Shown piece after piece: positions 1-8,801 of a stretch of 64,000 bases of DNA (its first letter is position 1; every line of letters begins with the position of its first letter). Under the pieces are notes generated by a model. The model had not been told where the DNA came from. It ran no database searches and saw only the letters and a list, made by a program, of their open reading frames with translations. The DNA lies in NCBI RefSeq assembly GCF_014202975.1, contig NZ_JACHHZ010000004.1:186001-250000 (forward strand), read 5' to 3'. The DNA comes from Povalibacter uvarum. Lineage in GTDB: Bacteria; Pseudomonadota; Gammaproteobacteria; Steroidobacterales; Steroidobacteraceae. A program made the position numbers and the translations under genes.

Positions 1-2502
1 CCGGCGGGGCGGATCGAATCCGTGAACCGCGAGTTCGCGCTGCGCACGGATACCGGCTTCAGCACCGAGGAGGATTTTCGCCAGCTCGTCATCGGCCGCG
101 GCGGCGACGGTTCGTTCGTGCGTCTCGGTGAAGTTGCCGAGGTGAAGCGCGATGCCGAGGATCTGCGTTCGCTCTCGCGCTCCGACGGCGTGACCGGCAT
201 CAGCTTCGCGATCATTCCCACTTCGACCGCGAATGTGCTCGATGTGACTCGTGGCGTGCAGGAAGAGATGGAGCGCATACGTGCCACGCTGCCCGAAGAC
301 ATTAGTCTCGAAGTGAACGTGGACAACTCATTGTTCGTCCATGCATCGATCTACGAAGTGATGCACGCGCTGGTCGTGGCGCTGATCCTGGTGCTGGTGG
401 TGATCTACGCGTTCCTCGGAACGTGGCGCGCGACGCTGATTCCCGCGATCACCATTCCTGTTTCCATCATCGCCGCGGCCATCGTGATGGTGATGGCGGG
501 CTTCTCGATCAACGTGCTCACGCTGCTGGGCGCGGTGCTCGCGATCGGCCTCGTCGTCGACGATGCGATCGTGGTGCTCGAGAACATCATGCGCAGGATC
601 GAGGAGGGCGAAGCTCCGCTGCTCGCCGCAGTCGATGGCAGCCGCGAGATCGGCTTCGCCGTCATCGCGACGACGCTCGTGCTGATCGCGGTGTTCCTGC
701 CGATCTCCTACCTGCCCGGTAATCTCGGTCGCCTGTTCGGCGAATTCGGAATCACGATCGCGGCGGCGGTTGCCTTCTCGGCACTCATCTCGCTGACGCT
801 CGTGCCGATGATGACGTCGAAGTTTTTCGCGAACGGGGCGGTTCGCAGCCGCACGACGCTGGTCGTCGAGCGCTTTTTCCACTGGCTGTCCGCGAAGTAC
901 GAAGAGTCGCTGCGCGCAGCGATCGCAAGACCCCTCGTGGGAGTGGGCGCGGCGGCTGGCGCGATTGCGCTCGGCGGGCTGCTCTATCTCGCGTTGCCTT
1001 CCGAGTACGCGCCCCAGGAAGACCGCGCGATGGTGCAGATCATCCTGACCGCGCCTGAAGGATCGAGCCTCGCTTACCTTGACCGTTACCTCAAGCAGGT
1101 CGAAGCGGTTGCCGTGGATGAAGTGAAGCGCGGCAATGCGCGTCGCGTCCTTACCCGCTCGGGCAACTTCGGCGGCGGCGGCGATGTGAACATCGGCCGT
1201 GTCGTGCTGCCTCTGACGCCATGGGATGAGCGAAGCGAGTCGGCCTCGCAGATCGTGCAGCGGCTGCGAACCAAGGTTGCGGATTTCCCGGGCGTTCGTG
1301 TCGTCGTAGTCCAGCCCGGCGGGCTCGGCGTTCGCGGTCCCGGTTCGCCGGTGCGCCTGGTACTCGGCGGTTCCAACTACGAAGAGCTCGCGAAGTGGCG
1401 CGATATCGTCATGGAGCGCACGGCTGAGAATCCCGGTCTGGTCAACGTCGACTCGGATTACTACGAGCGCAAGCCGCAGCTCGACGTCGCGATCGATCGC
1501 AATCGTGCCGCTGACCTCGGTGTATCGCTCGAGGCCGTCGGTCGCTCGCTCGAAACAATGATGGGTTCGCGCATCGTCACGACGTATCTCGAACGGGGCG
1601 AGGAATATCGCGTCATCCTGCAGGCGCGCGAAAGCGATCGCGCGACGCCCAATGACCTGGCGAATATCTACGTCCGCTCGATGACGACGAACGCGATGAT
1701 CCCGCTGTCGAACCTGGTGAAGCTCACCGAGACGGCCGGACCGATCGACTACAAGCGGTTCGACCGGCTGCGCGCGGTGACGATCTCCGCGGGCCTTGCT
1801 CCGGGCTACTCGCTCGGCGAGGCGATGGAATATCTCGAGAAGGTGGTCCGTGAGGATCTGCCGCCGGAAGCTCAGGTCAACTGGGACGGCGAGTCGCGCG
1901 AATTCCAGCGCTCGGGCTCGGCGATGTACGTGACCTTCCTGCTGTCGCTGATCATCGTGTTCCTGGTGCTGGCCGCCCAGTTCGAGAGCTTCCGCCATCC
2001 GTTCATCATCATGATGACGGTGCCGCTGGCGGTGACGGGCGCACTGCTTGGCCTGTGGGTGCAGGGCGGCTCCATCAACGTGTTCAGCCAGATCGGCTGC
2101 ATCATGCTCATCGGGCTCGCGGCCAAGAACGGCATCCTGATCGTCGAGTTCGCCAACCAGTTGCGCGACCGTGGCGTCGAGTTCCTGGAGTCGATCATCG
2201 AGGCATCGGCGATCCGCCTGCGGCCGGTGCTCATGACCAGCCTGTGCACGCTGTTCGGCGCCGTCCCGCTGATGATTGCTTCGGGGGCGGGGGCTGAGAG
2301 CCGTCGTGCCATCGGGGCCGTCGTGGTCTACGGCGTGGCCTTCTCCCTGATCCTGACGCTCTACGTGGTGCCCGCCATCTACGCCCTGATCGCCCGGACG
2401 TCCCAGTCGCCGGAGCACGTCAGCCGCCTCATCGAGCGTCTGCGGGGCAAGAAGCCCGGGACGCCGGTCGCGGGCGAAGAGCCGGCCGCTCCGGGTCACT
2501 GA
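1..2502 (+). CDS. RND multidrug efflux permease, HAE1 family (5' end outside window)
   Basis: Inner-membrane subunit of a proton-driven tripartite efflux pump. The reading frame is open from base 1, so the true start lies upstream; about 833 residues are visible of the roughly 1030 usual for the family. The TM4 motif VVDDAIVVLENIMR (near visible residue 187) carries the two adjacent aspartates of the proton relay, and the TM10 motif GLAAKNGILIVEFANQ carries the matching lysine. Two blocks of hydrophobic helices flank a large periplasmic loop, as expected. The C-terminal tail is short and Gly/Pro-rich. The adaptor (MFP) gene is probably upstream, out of view. Substrate cannot be read from sequence. 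Confidence 0.93.
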   Translation, partial: PAGRIESVNREFALRTDTGFSTEEDFRQLVIGRGGDGSFVRLGEVAEVKRDAEDLRSLSRSDGVTGISFAIIPTSTANVLDVTRGVQEEMERIRATLPEDISLEVNVDNSLFVHASIYEVMHALVVALILVLVVIYAFLGTWRATLIPAITIPVSIIAAAIVMVMAGFSINVLTLLGAVLAIGLVVDDAIVVLENIMRRIEEGEAPLLAAVDGSREIGFAVIATTLVLIAVFLPISYLPGNLGRLFGEFGITIAAAVAFSALISLTLVPMMTSKFFANGAVRSRTTLVVERFFHWLSAKYEESLRAAIARPLVGVGAAAGAIALGGLLYLALPSEYAPQEDRAMVQIILTAPEGSSLAYLDRYLKQVEAVAVDEVKRGNARRVLTRSGNFGGGGDVNIGRVVLPLTPWDERSESASQIVQRLRTKVADFPGVRVVVVQPGGLGVRGPGSPVRLVLGGSNYEELAKWRDIVMERTAENPGLVNVDSDYYERKPQLDVAIDRNRAADLGVSLEAVGRSLETMMGSRIVTTYLERGEEYRVILQARESDRATPNDLANIYVRSMTTNAMIPLSNLVKLTETAGPIDYKRFDRLRAVTISAGLAPGYSLGEAMEYLEKVVREDLPPEAQVNWDGESREFQRSGSAMYVTFLLSLIIVFLVLAAQFESFRHPFIIMMTVPLAVTGALLGLWVQGGSINVFSQIGCIMLIGLAAKNGILIVEFANQLRDRGVEFLESIIEASAIRLRPVLMTSLCTLFGAVPLMIASGAGAESRRAIGAVVVYGVAFSLILTLYVVPAIYALIARTSQSPEHVSRLIERLRGKKPGTPVAGEEPAAPGH

Positions 2503-2850
2503 AAGAAGGCCCCCGAAAAGAAAAAAGACCGATGGGTTCGCCATCGGTCTTGAGGGGTGTCCAAAGCGCCTTTCGAAAAAGAACGCTCGCAGGAGGACGA
2601 ATGTTGTGACCGGCCGAAACGGCACCGGTTCCAAATTTGTTTGAATTGGTTTCCTTGAATCGGCGGTAGGCAATTTGCCCCATAGTCGGGCAGATTGTAA
2701 AAAAATTGTTACAGATATCGGGGGAATCCCTGTTCCAGCCGGGCATCGCCGCCTTGCTAGAATTCGTCCCCGATCCCGCCTCGCTCGTTTTCGTCGGGAA
2801 TCGGGTCTCGCCGCTTCCCGCGGCCGAGTATTCGACTCACTGGATGCCCC
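2503..2850. other. 348-bp intergenic region: hairpin then AT-rich stretch
   Basis: The region holds the 2525-2551 hairpin, then an AT-rich part around 2630-2715 with runs such as TTGTAAAAAAATTGTTACA. That is the likely promoter zone of the carboxypeptidase gene, although no clear -35/-10 pair with good spacing could be assigned. No credible small ORF was found. Confidence 0.5.
2525..2551. terminator. Hairpin after RND permease gene
   Basis: A perfect 11-bp stem (AAGACCGATGG / CCATCGGTCTT) with a GTTCG loop. On the + strand no T-run follows. On the - strand the stem is followed by a T-rich tract (complement of AAAAGAAAAAA at 2516-2526). It is therefore a canonical terminator only for minus-strand transcripts, and may act as a 3' stabiliser or weak terminator for the efflux mRNA. 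Confidence 0.6.
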
Positions 2851-4350
2851 ATGGCTCTGACCCCGTATCAACAGCTCGAACAGGAATTCCGGCGTCTGCA
2901 CGCGTTCAGGAGCGCTGCCAGCGTCCTGCGCTGGGACTCCGCCGTCATGATGCCGCGCGGCAGCTCCGACCTCCGGGGCGAGCAGCTGGCCGCACTGGAA
3001 ACCGAGGGGCACGCGCTCCTGGTCTCTCCCAGGGTTTCCAGGCTCCTCGAGCGGGCCGACGCGAACGCTCAGATCCTCGAGGACTGGCAGGTCGCGAATC
3101 TTCGTGAGATGCGCAGGGAACGGGACCATTCGATCGCGACGCCGCGCAGCCTGATCTCCCGACTCGCCAAGGCGACCTCCCGGGCCGAGATGAAATGGCT
3201 GGAGGCGAAGCAGAAAAGCGATTTCTCGATTTTCGCGCCGCACCTGGAAGAGGTCGTGAACCTCCTGCGCGACAAGGCCGCGCTGGTCGGCAAGGCGCTC
3301 AATCTCGATCCTTACGATGCGCTGGCCGATGAATTCAGCCCGGGACTGCGCTCGGAGCAGATCGACGCGATCTTCACGGCGCTCGGTCGCCGGCTGCCGG
3401 GCCTGATCCACGAAGTGATCGATCACCAGGCCAAACGCCAGCCCACGCATGAGATCACCGGGCGCTTTGCGGCGTCGAAGCAGCGCGCGCTCGCGACGGA
3501 GGTCATGAAAGCCATGGGCTTCCCGTTCGACCGCGGCCGTCTCGATGAGAGCGAGCATCCGTTCACCGGCGGCGTGCCCGGCGACATTCGCATCACCACT
3601 CGATTCAACCCCGCGGAGCCGCTCACGGGGCTCATGGGGGTGCTGCACGAGACCGGCCACGCAATGTACGACGTCGGCTTGCCCGAAGCCTGGCGGGGAT
3701 TGCCCGTCGGTCGCGATCGCGGCATGGCCATGCAGGAAAGCCAGTCGCTGCTGCTTGAGATGCTGATCTGCCGCAATCGTCCCTTCCTCCATTACTTGAA
3801 GCCGCTGCTCGAAAAGAGCTTCGGTGTGTCGGGTCCAGAATGGGAAGTGGAGAATCTCTACCGCTTGCTCACGCGCGTGCGTCGCAGCCTCATCCGCGTC
3901 GATGCGGACGAAGTGACTTATCCCGTCCACATCCTGCTGCGCTACGAACTCGAGATCGAAATCCTCAAGGGCGAGCTCAAGGTCAAGGATGTGCCGGAAG
4001 CCTGGAACAGCCGCATGGAAGACCGGCTCGGCGTGCGTCCCTCCAGCGACGCCGAAGGCTGCCTGCAGGACGTGCATTGGGCCGTGGGATCATTCGGCTA
4101 CTTCCCGTCCTACGCGATCGGCGCCGTCATCGCAGGCCAGTTGTACGAGAGCCTGCGGGCCGCCCGACCTGATCTCGACGAGGAGATCGCCGCCGGCCAG
4201 TTCTCCGGCATGTTCGAGTGGCTGCGCCAGAACGTTCACAGCCTCGCCGCCAGCCAGAGCATGCCCGAGCTCATTCAGCAGGCCACCGACAAATCGCTGT
4301 CGGCGGCGGCGTGGGTGAGGTATGTGGAAGGGAAGTATCTGGAAGAGTGA
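2851..4350 (+). CDS. Carboxypeptidase M32 (thermostable carboxypeptidase 1 family)
   Basis: Cytoplasmic zinc metallo-carboxypeptidase of 499 aa, the normal family length. The metal site is visible: HETGH at residues 266-270, preceded by the family block DIRITTRF, and a downstream QESQS segment (295-299) whose Glu296 is the expected third zinc ligand. In most members this segment reads HESQS; here Gln replaces the first His. The start ATG lies in GCCCCATGGC without a strong Shine-Dalgarno. The gene stands alone, followed by a heptamer-repeat locus and ttcA. Physiological substrate is unknown. Confidence 0.93.
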   Translation: MALTPYQQLEQEFRRLHAFRSAASVLRWDSAVMMPRGSSDLRGEQLAALETEGHALLVSPRVSRLLERADANAQILEDWQVANLREMRRERDHSIATPRSLISRLAKATSRAEMKWLEAKQKSDFSIFAPHLEEVVNLLRDKAALVGKALNLDPYDALADEFSPGLRSEQIDAIFTALGRRLPGLIHEVIDHQAKRQPTHEITGRFAASKQRALATEVMKAMGFPFDRGRLDESEHPFTGGVPGDIRITTRFNPAEPLTGLMGVLHETGHAMYDVGLPEAWRGLPVGRDRGMAMQESQSLLLEMLICRNRPFLHYLKPLLEKSFGVSGPEWEVENLYRLLTRVRRSLIRVDADEVTYPVHILLRYELEIEILKGELKVKDVPEAWNSRMEDRLGVRPSSDAEGCLQDVHWAVGSFGYFPSYAIGAVIAGQLYESLRAARPDLDEEIAAGQFSGMFEWLRQNVHSLAASQSMPELIQQATDKSLSAAAWVRYVEGKYLEE

Positions 4351-4466
4351 GCCGGCTAGCCACTAGCCCGCTAGCCATTAGCCAGAGTGCCTCGATCCAG
4401 CCTCACCGATACAATCAGCCCCCTCTTCATTCTGGCTAGCGGCTAATGGCTAGCAGGCTAGCTGGC
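4351..4466. repeat. Heptamer-repeat locus A (two inverted arms, GCTAGCC word)
   Basis: Arm 1 (4351-4386) is a row of 7-8-mers ending in TAGCC (GGCTAGCC, ACTAGCC, CGCTAGCC, ATTAGCC) then AGA. Arm 2 (4431-4466) is the inverted version, starting TCTGG and ending GCTGGC just before TTCC. The reverse complement of arm 2 has the same kinds of units in a different order. The 44-bp spacer is unique sequence. The locus fills the gap between the carboxypeptidase stop and ttcA, and arm 2 contains an in-frame ATG (4446) upstream of the likely ttcA start. Confidence 0.85.
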
Positions 4467-4475
4467 TTCCTCAAA

Positions 4476-5300
4476 ATGTCCGCCCTCCCCGAACCCTCCA
4501 ACAATTTCCGTCGCCTGCAGTCCCGGCTGCGCGGCGAGGTCGGCAAGGCGATCGAGGATTTCCGCATGATCGAGGAGGGCGACCGCGTCATGGTCTGCCT
4601 GTCCGGCGGGAAGGATTCGTACACGCTGCTCGACATCCTGCTGTCCCTGAAACGCAGCGCGCCGGTGAAGTTCGATCTCGTTGCGGTGAATCTGGATCAG
4701 AAGCAGCCGGGGTTTCCGGCGCAGGTGCTGCCGGACTATCTGACGGCGCTCGGCGTTCCGTTCCACATCATCGAACAGGACACCTACAGCGTCGTGAAGC
4801 GGCTGATCCCCGAGGGCAAGACGATGTGCAGTCTGTGCTCGCGCATGCGACGCGGCGCGCTGTACCGGTACGCGTCCGAGAACGGAGTGACGAAGATCGC
4901 GCTCGGCCATCACCGCGACGATATCGTGCAGACGCTGTTCCTCAACATGTTCTTCGGCGGCAAGCTGAAGACGATGCCGCCGAAGCTTCGCTCCGAAGAT
5001 GGCCGCCACGTCGTCATTCGTCCGCTGGCCTATGTCGCCGAACATGACATCGAGCGCTATGCACGCCACCGCCAGTTTCCGCTCATTCCCTGTTCGCTTT
5101 GCGGCTCGCAGGAAAATCTGCAGCGCGTCGAGATCAGGAAGATGCTGCAGGAGTGGGAAGCGCGCTATCCGGGGCGGATCGAATCGATCTTCTCCAGCAT
5201 CCGCAACGTGGTGCCTTCGCATCTGGCCGATCCGGGCCTTCACGACTTCAGCGTGCTGCAGCCGTCGCAGCGCGGCGATGCCGGCATTCTCGATGACTGA
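4476..5300 (+). CDS. ttcA: tRNA 2-thiocytidine(32) synthetase TtcA
   Basis: Thiolates C32 of certain tRNAs using ATP and an iron-sulfur cluster. The PP-loop SGGKDS is at residues 43-48 of the chosen protein. Two CxxC pairs follow, in [13 protein letters not shown] and in [12 protein letters not shown], the cluster-binding cysteines of the TtcA family. The region [22 protein letters not shown] is also characteristic. ATG 4476 ([10 protein letters not shown]) was chosen over in-frame ATG 4446 because the extra ten residues are encoded entirely by the repeat arm of locus A. Length is 274 aa, slightly under E. coli TtcA. Confidence 0.93.
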   Translation: MSALPEPSNNFRRLQSRLRGEVGKAIEDFRMIEEGDRVMVCLSGGKDSYTLLDILLSLKRSAPVKFDLVAVNLDQKQPGFPAQVLPDYLTALGVPFHIIEQDTYSVVKRLIPEGKTMCSLCSRMRRGALYRYASENGVTKIALGHHRDDIVQTLFLNMFFGGKLKTMPPKLRSEDGRHVVIRPLAYVAEHDIERYARHRQFPLIPCSLCGSQENLQRVEIRKMLQEWEARYPGRIESIFSSIRNVVPSHLADPGLHDFSVLQPSQRGDAGILDD

Positions 5301-5352
5301 CGAGCGCTCGCTCGCCATCCAGCCCGTTCAAAGCAAGATAAGGTAGCGACCG

Positions 5353-5880
5353 GTGTCCGACTCACGTCCTCATGTTGTCTTCTCGCACGGTCTGGATGGC
5401 GAGCCGTGGGGAACGAAAATCGTGGCGCTGGCCCGAGTTGCCGAAGCGCGCGGATACGTCGTGGAGTCCGTCGATTATCGGGGCATGGAAGCGCCGGCCC
5501 GTATCGAGAAGCTGATCAAAGTTGCCCGGGATCTGCCGCATCCGCTCGTCCTGGTGGGGTCGAGTCTCGGCGGCCACGTTGCCGCGACCGCTTCGACACA
5601 GGTACCCACCCGAGCCATGTTCCTCATGGCGCCGGCCTTCTACATGCCCGGTTACGAGCAGTACACGCCGGTGCCGGCGGCTTGTCCGATCGAAATCGTT
5701 CACGGCTGGCGCGACGATGTGGTGCTGCCCCAGAACAGCATCCGCTTTGCGCAGCAATATCGTGCGACGCTGCATCTGATCGATTCAGATCATCGGCTGA
5801 CGGCCGAGTTGCCTGACATCTGCAACCTCTTTGATCTCTTCCTGCAGCGCCTGGCCGGCGAGCCGGTAACTGCAGTCTGA
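5353..5880 (+). CDS. Small alpha/beta-hydrolase
   Basis: 175-aa cytoplasmic protein with a compact alpha/beta-hydrolase fold. FSHGLDGEPWG near the N-terminus resembles the oxyanion segment, GSSLGGH holds the nucleophile Ser in a G-x-S-x-G elbow, GWRDDVV supplies the likely acid Asp and DSDHRL the catalytic His. The size and the missing lid resemble the YqiA-type small esterases, but the substrate is not predictable. The start is GTG at 5353 with AAGG upstream at moderate spacing. It lies 52 bp after ttcA and may be co-transcribed with it. Confidence 0.8.
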   Translation: MSDSRPHVVFSHGLDGEPWGTKIVALARVAEARGYVVESVDYRGMEAPARIEKLIKVARDLPHPLVLVGSSLGGHVAATASTQVPTRAMFLMAPAFYMPGYEQYTPVPAACPIEIVHGWRDDVVLPQNSIRFAQQYRATLHLIDSDHRLTAELPDICNLFDLFLQRLAGEPVTAV

Positions 5881-5930
5881 TCGGGCACGCGGTACTATCG
5901 GCCTCCTCGACGCATTCACAAAGGATCGCC

Positions 5931-6167
5931 ATGAACTCACTGCAGCGAATCGGTTCGATCGCGATCTGCCTTGGCGTCCTGGTGGGATGCGGTAGCGGCA
6001 GTTCAGAACCCGAAGACAGACCGGAGCCGCCTCCCGTGGAGGACACCGTGTTCGGCGACACGGTCAGCACGATGGATAAGGCGCGCGGCGTGCAGGACAC
6101 TGTCGATACGCACAAACAGGACCTCGACCGTCAGATGGACGCGAACGAAGGTCGCAGCCAGGAATAA
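5931..6167 (+). CDS. Small putative lipoprotein
   Basis: 78 aa. A hydrophobic signal (residues 5-18) ends in a lipobox LVGC, predicting lipid attachment at Cys19 and membrane anchoring. The mature part is short, charged and probably disordered (Pro/Glu-rich, then DKARGVQDTVDTHKQDLDRQMD, helical). A good Shine-Dalgarno (AAAGGAT) precedes the ATG. It sits between the hydrolase and plsB on the same strand. No family recognised. Confidence 0.72.
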   Translation: MNSLQRIGSIAICLGVLVGCGSGSSEPEDRPEPPPVEDTVFGDTVSTMDKARGVQDTVDTHKQDLDRQMDANEGRSQE

Positions 6168-6206
6168 CGACGCCTCGCGGCCTCACAACAAAGCGAACAA
6201 TCGCCG

Positions 6207-8663
6207 ATGGCTGATCAGTCAGGGTGGGACCGCCTGCTGTTGACGGTGCTGCGCGGCCCGATTTCCGTGTGGGCCCGACCTCATGTGCTGCCGGAGGATC
6301 TGCGCAAGCGATACGCGCAGCATCCCAGGCCGATCTGCTACGTGCTGGATCGGCACAGCGTCGCCGACATGGTCGTGCTGGAGAAGGTCGCGAAGGCCCA
6401 GGGTCTGCCGGATCCGATGCAGGCCCTGAAGCCGCCGCTGCCGTCGCGGTCCTCGTTCTTCCTCGAGCGCAGCGCCAACTTCTGGGGTGATCGTGTGGAT
6501 CGGCGGATCCCGGTCACGATGCGCGAACTGGTATCGGCGGTGGCGAAAGATCCGACGCTCGATGTGGATCTGCTGCCGGTGAGCATCCTGTGGGGACGAG
6601 CGCCCGACAAAGAAGCGTCGTGGTTCCGGTTGCTGCTGTCTGAAACCTGGGATCGCGTCGGCCGGTTCCGGCGCATGCTGTCGGTGATCGTGAACGGCCG
6701 GAACCTGTTCGTGCAGTTCGGCGAGCCCGTCTCCGTGCGCAGCTTCCTCGAAGAAGGAAAAGAGCCCGCGCGTGCAGTACGGCGCGGCACGCGATCTCTG
6801 CGCACCCTGCTCGGTCGTCAGCGGGCCGCGGCGATCGGGCCGGATCTCTCGCATCAGCGAACCATCGTCACCCAGGTGCTCAAGGCCGGCTCGGTGCGCC
6901 GGGCGATGGGCGACGAGATGCGATCGAAGCGCATCTCGCGCCGCGAGGCGCTCAAGGTTGCCACGGACTACGCGGTCGAGATCGCGGCGAACTACTCGCA
7001 TGTATTCGTCGCAATCATGGCTCGCGCGCTGAGCTGGTTCTGGACGCGGCTCTACGACGGCGTCGAGCTGCACAACTTCAGCCAGTTGCAGAAGATCGTG
7101 GACGGCAACGAGGTCATCTACGTGCCGTGCCATCGCAGCCACATCGACTACCTGCTGCTGTCGTACGTCATCTACTACAAGGGCTACGCAGTGCCGCACA
7201 TCGCGGCAGGCATCAATCTGAACATGCCCGTGGTGGGTGGATTCCTGCGCAGGGGCGGCGCCTTCTACATGCGACGCAGCTTCAAGGGCAATGCGCTCTA
7301 CACGATGGTCTTCATGAAGTACCTCGGGCTGATGATGGCGCGCGGTCATTCCATCGAGTACTTCATCGAAGGCGGCCGCAGTCGCACGGGGAGGTTGTTG
7401 CCGCCGAAGACCGGAATGCTGTCGATGACATTGCGCAGCTATCTGCGCGAGCCGCGACGCCCGGTGGTCTTCCTGCCCGTGTACTTCGGCTACGAACGGC
7501 TGGTCGAAGGCAAGACGTACGTGGGTGAGCTTTCCGGCAAGCCGAAAGAGAAGGAATCGATCTGGGGCATGCTGCGCACGCTGCCGACGCTGAAGAATCG
7601 CTTCGGCAAAGTGCATGTGAGCTTCGGCGAGCCTGTTCATCTCAACGATGTGCTCGCGATACACGCCCCGCAGCGTGTGCCGGGGCAGCCCGAGAAGAGT
7701 GAGCGTCCACCCTGGTTGGCCGGCGCGGTCGACGATCTCGCGACTCGCATCATGACCAACATCAACAGTGCCGCGTGTGCGACGCCGATCAGTCTCCTCG
7801 CGCTGGCGTTGCTCGCGACACCGAAGCAGGCGATGCTCGAAAGCGATCTCACGCGACAGGTCGAGCTCTATGCCTCGCTGCTGCGCCAGGCGCCGTATTC
7901 ACCCCTGGCGTGGACCACCGATATGGACGGCGCCTCGATGATCCGCCACGGCGAGCGGATGGAAGTCCTGCAGCGCATGAAGCACCCGCTCGGCGACGTC
8001 ATGAAGATGACGGAAGAGACGTCGGTGCTGATGACCTACTTCCGCAACAACGTGCTGCACCTGATCGCGATGCCGTCGCTGATCGCCTGCTGCTTCCTGA
8101 ACAACCGGACGATGAGTATCGCGGACATCCAGCGACTCATGCGACGCATCTATCCCTATGTGCGCGACGAGCTCTCATTGCGGTGGAAGGAATCGGACAT
8201 CGACGCCGCGGTGCTGGAAGCGCTCGACGACCTGGCGAACCACGGTCTGCTGGAGGCGGTCGAGGGCAACACGCAATGGCGGCGTCAGCCGACCGGTTCG
8301 TCCGAGGCCGTGCAGCTGTCCGTGCTGGCGCAGATCACCGTCCAGATCATCGAGCGCTACTACCTCGTGATCTCCGTCCTGCTCAAGTCGGGCAGTGCAC
8401 GCATCACACCGGATGCGCTGGAGTCGCAGTGCCAGCTGATGGCGCAGCGCATGTCGCTGCTGCATGAGCTGAATTCGCCTGAGTTCTTCGACAAGGCGCT
8501 GTTCAAGAGCTTCATCGAGCTGCTGCGTGCCCGCAAAGTGATCGACGTCAATGCCGAGGGACGGCTGGTCTTCAATCAGATCCTCGAAGCAGTCGCGGAA
8601 GATGCGCAGATCGTTCTGCACGAACAGATCCGCAATAGTGTGCTGCAAGTGACTCACACTTGA
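6207..8663 (+). CDS. plsB: Glycerol-3-phosphate 1-O-acyltransferase PlsB
   Basis: Inner-membrane enzyme that adds the first acyl chain to sn-glycerol-3-phosphate in phospholipid synthesis. The catalytic H-x4-D is His309/Asp314 in CHRSHIDYLLL, nearly the E. coli positions. The other family blocks are present: GGAFYMRRSF, FIEGGRSRTGR and PVVFLPVYFGYE. Length is 818 aa (E. coli 807). A long N-terminal region precedes the acyltransferase core, as in the proteobacterial enzymes. The next gene encodes outer-membrane phospholipase A, so the locus couples phospholipid synthesis and turnover by position. The stop codon lies inside a long hairpin. Confidence 0.96.
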   Translation: MADQSGWDRLLLTVLRGPISVWARPHVLPEDLRKRYAQHPRPICYVLDRHSVADMVVLEKVAKAQGLPDPMQALKPPLPSRSSFFLERSANFWGDRVDRRIPVTMRELVSAVAKDPTLDVDLLPVSILWGRAPDKEASWFRLLLSETWDRVGRFRRMLSVIVNGRNLFVQFGEPVSVRSFLEEGKEPARAVRRGTRSLRTLLGRQRAAAIGPDLSHQRTIVTQVLKAGSVRRAMGDEMRSKRISRREALKVATDYAVEIAANYSHVFVAIMARALSWFWTRLYDGVELHNFSQLQKIVDGNEVIYVPCHRSHIDYLLLSYVIYYKGYAVPHIAAGINLNMPVVGGFLRRGGAFYMRRSFKGNALYTMVFMKYLGLMMARGHSIEYFIEGGRSRTGRLLPPKTGMLSMTLRSYLREPRRPVVFLPVYFGYERLVEGKTYVGELSGKPKEKESIWGMLRTLPTLKNRFGKVHVSFGEPVHLNDVLAIHAPQRVPGQPEKSERPPWLAGAVDDLATRIMTNINSAACATPISLLALALLATPKQAMLESDLTRQVELYASLLRQAPYSPLAWTTDMDGASMIRHGERMEVLQRMKHPLGDVMKMTEETSVLMTYFRNNVLHLIAMPSLIACCFLNNRTMSIADIQRLMRRIYPYVRDELSLRWKESDIDAAVLEALDDLANHGLLEAVEGNTQWRRQPTGSSEAVQLSVLAQITVQIIERYYLVISVLLKSGSARITPDALESQCQLMAQRMSLLHELNSPEFFDKALFKSFIELLRARKVIDVNAEGRLVFNQILEAVAEDAQIVLHEQIRNSVLQVTHT

Positions 8664-8689
8664 GGCGCACGCGCCTCTCGTGTGAGTCA
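8650..8689 (+). terminator. Long hairpin over the plsB stop codon
   Basis: Outer stem TGACTCACAC / GTGTGAGTCA (10 bp) and inner stem GAGGCGC / GCGCCTC (7 bp) are separated by a two-base mismatch on each side. The plsB stop codon lies within the stem. No T-run follows, so it may be Rho-assisted or protect the mRNA 3' end. It runs directly into a dRS3-like repeat. Confidence 0.6.
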
Positions 8690-8713
8690 TCCCCGCGAAA
8701 GCGGGGATCCATC
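8686..8713. repeat. dRS3-like CCCGCGAAAGCGGG repeat, single copy
   Basis: GTCATCCCCGCGAAAGCGGG followed by GATCCATC. It belongs to the dispersed palindrome family also seen at 27648, 33369, 38627, 51871 and 57060. The core resembles Neisseria dRS3 and related proteobacterial repeats (established knowledge). Here it stands alone and is followed at once by a heptamer arm. Confidence 0.8.
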
Positions 8714-8715
8714 TT

Positions 8716-8756
8716 GGCTAGCCGCTAGCTACTAGCCGTCTAGCCAGCTAGCCAGA
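8716..8756. repeat. Heptamer-repeat locus B (single arm, GCTAGCC word)
   Basis: One arm only: GGCTAGCC, GCTAGCT, ACTAGCC, GTCTAGCC, AGCTAGCC, then AGA. It has the same word and the same AGA inner edge as locus A, but no inverted partner, so it looks like a half element. It lies between plsB and pldA. Confidence 0.8.
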
Positions 8757-8801
8757 GCGAGAAGGCACGAGAGAAAGTTCTGGATCGAGTGAGATTGCTC
8801 C

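Noticed and set aside
328..4077. A 1249-codon open frame on the minus strand
   Set aside because: It lies opposite the RND permease and M32 carboxypeptidase genes, both with intact family motifs, and its translation is Arg/His/Asp-rich without any domain. GC-rich codon use produces such antisense frames.
4351..4466. CRISPR array
   Set aside because: Units are only 7-8 bp with no spacers between them, arranged as two inverted arms; no cas genes are present.
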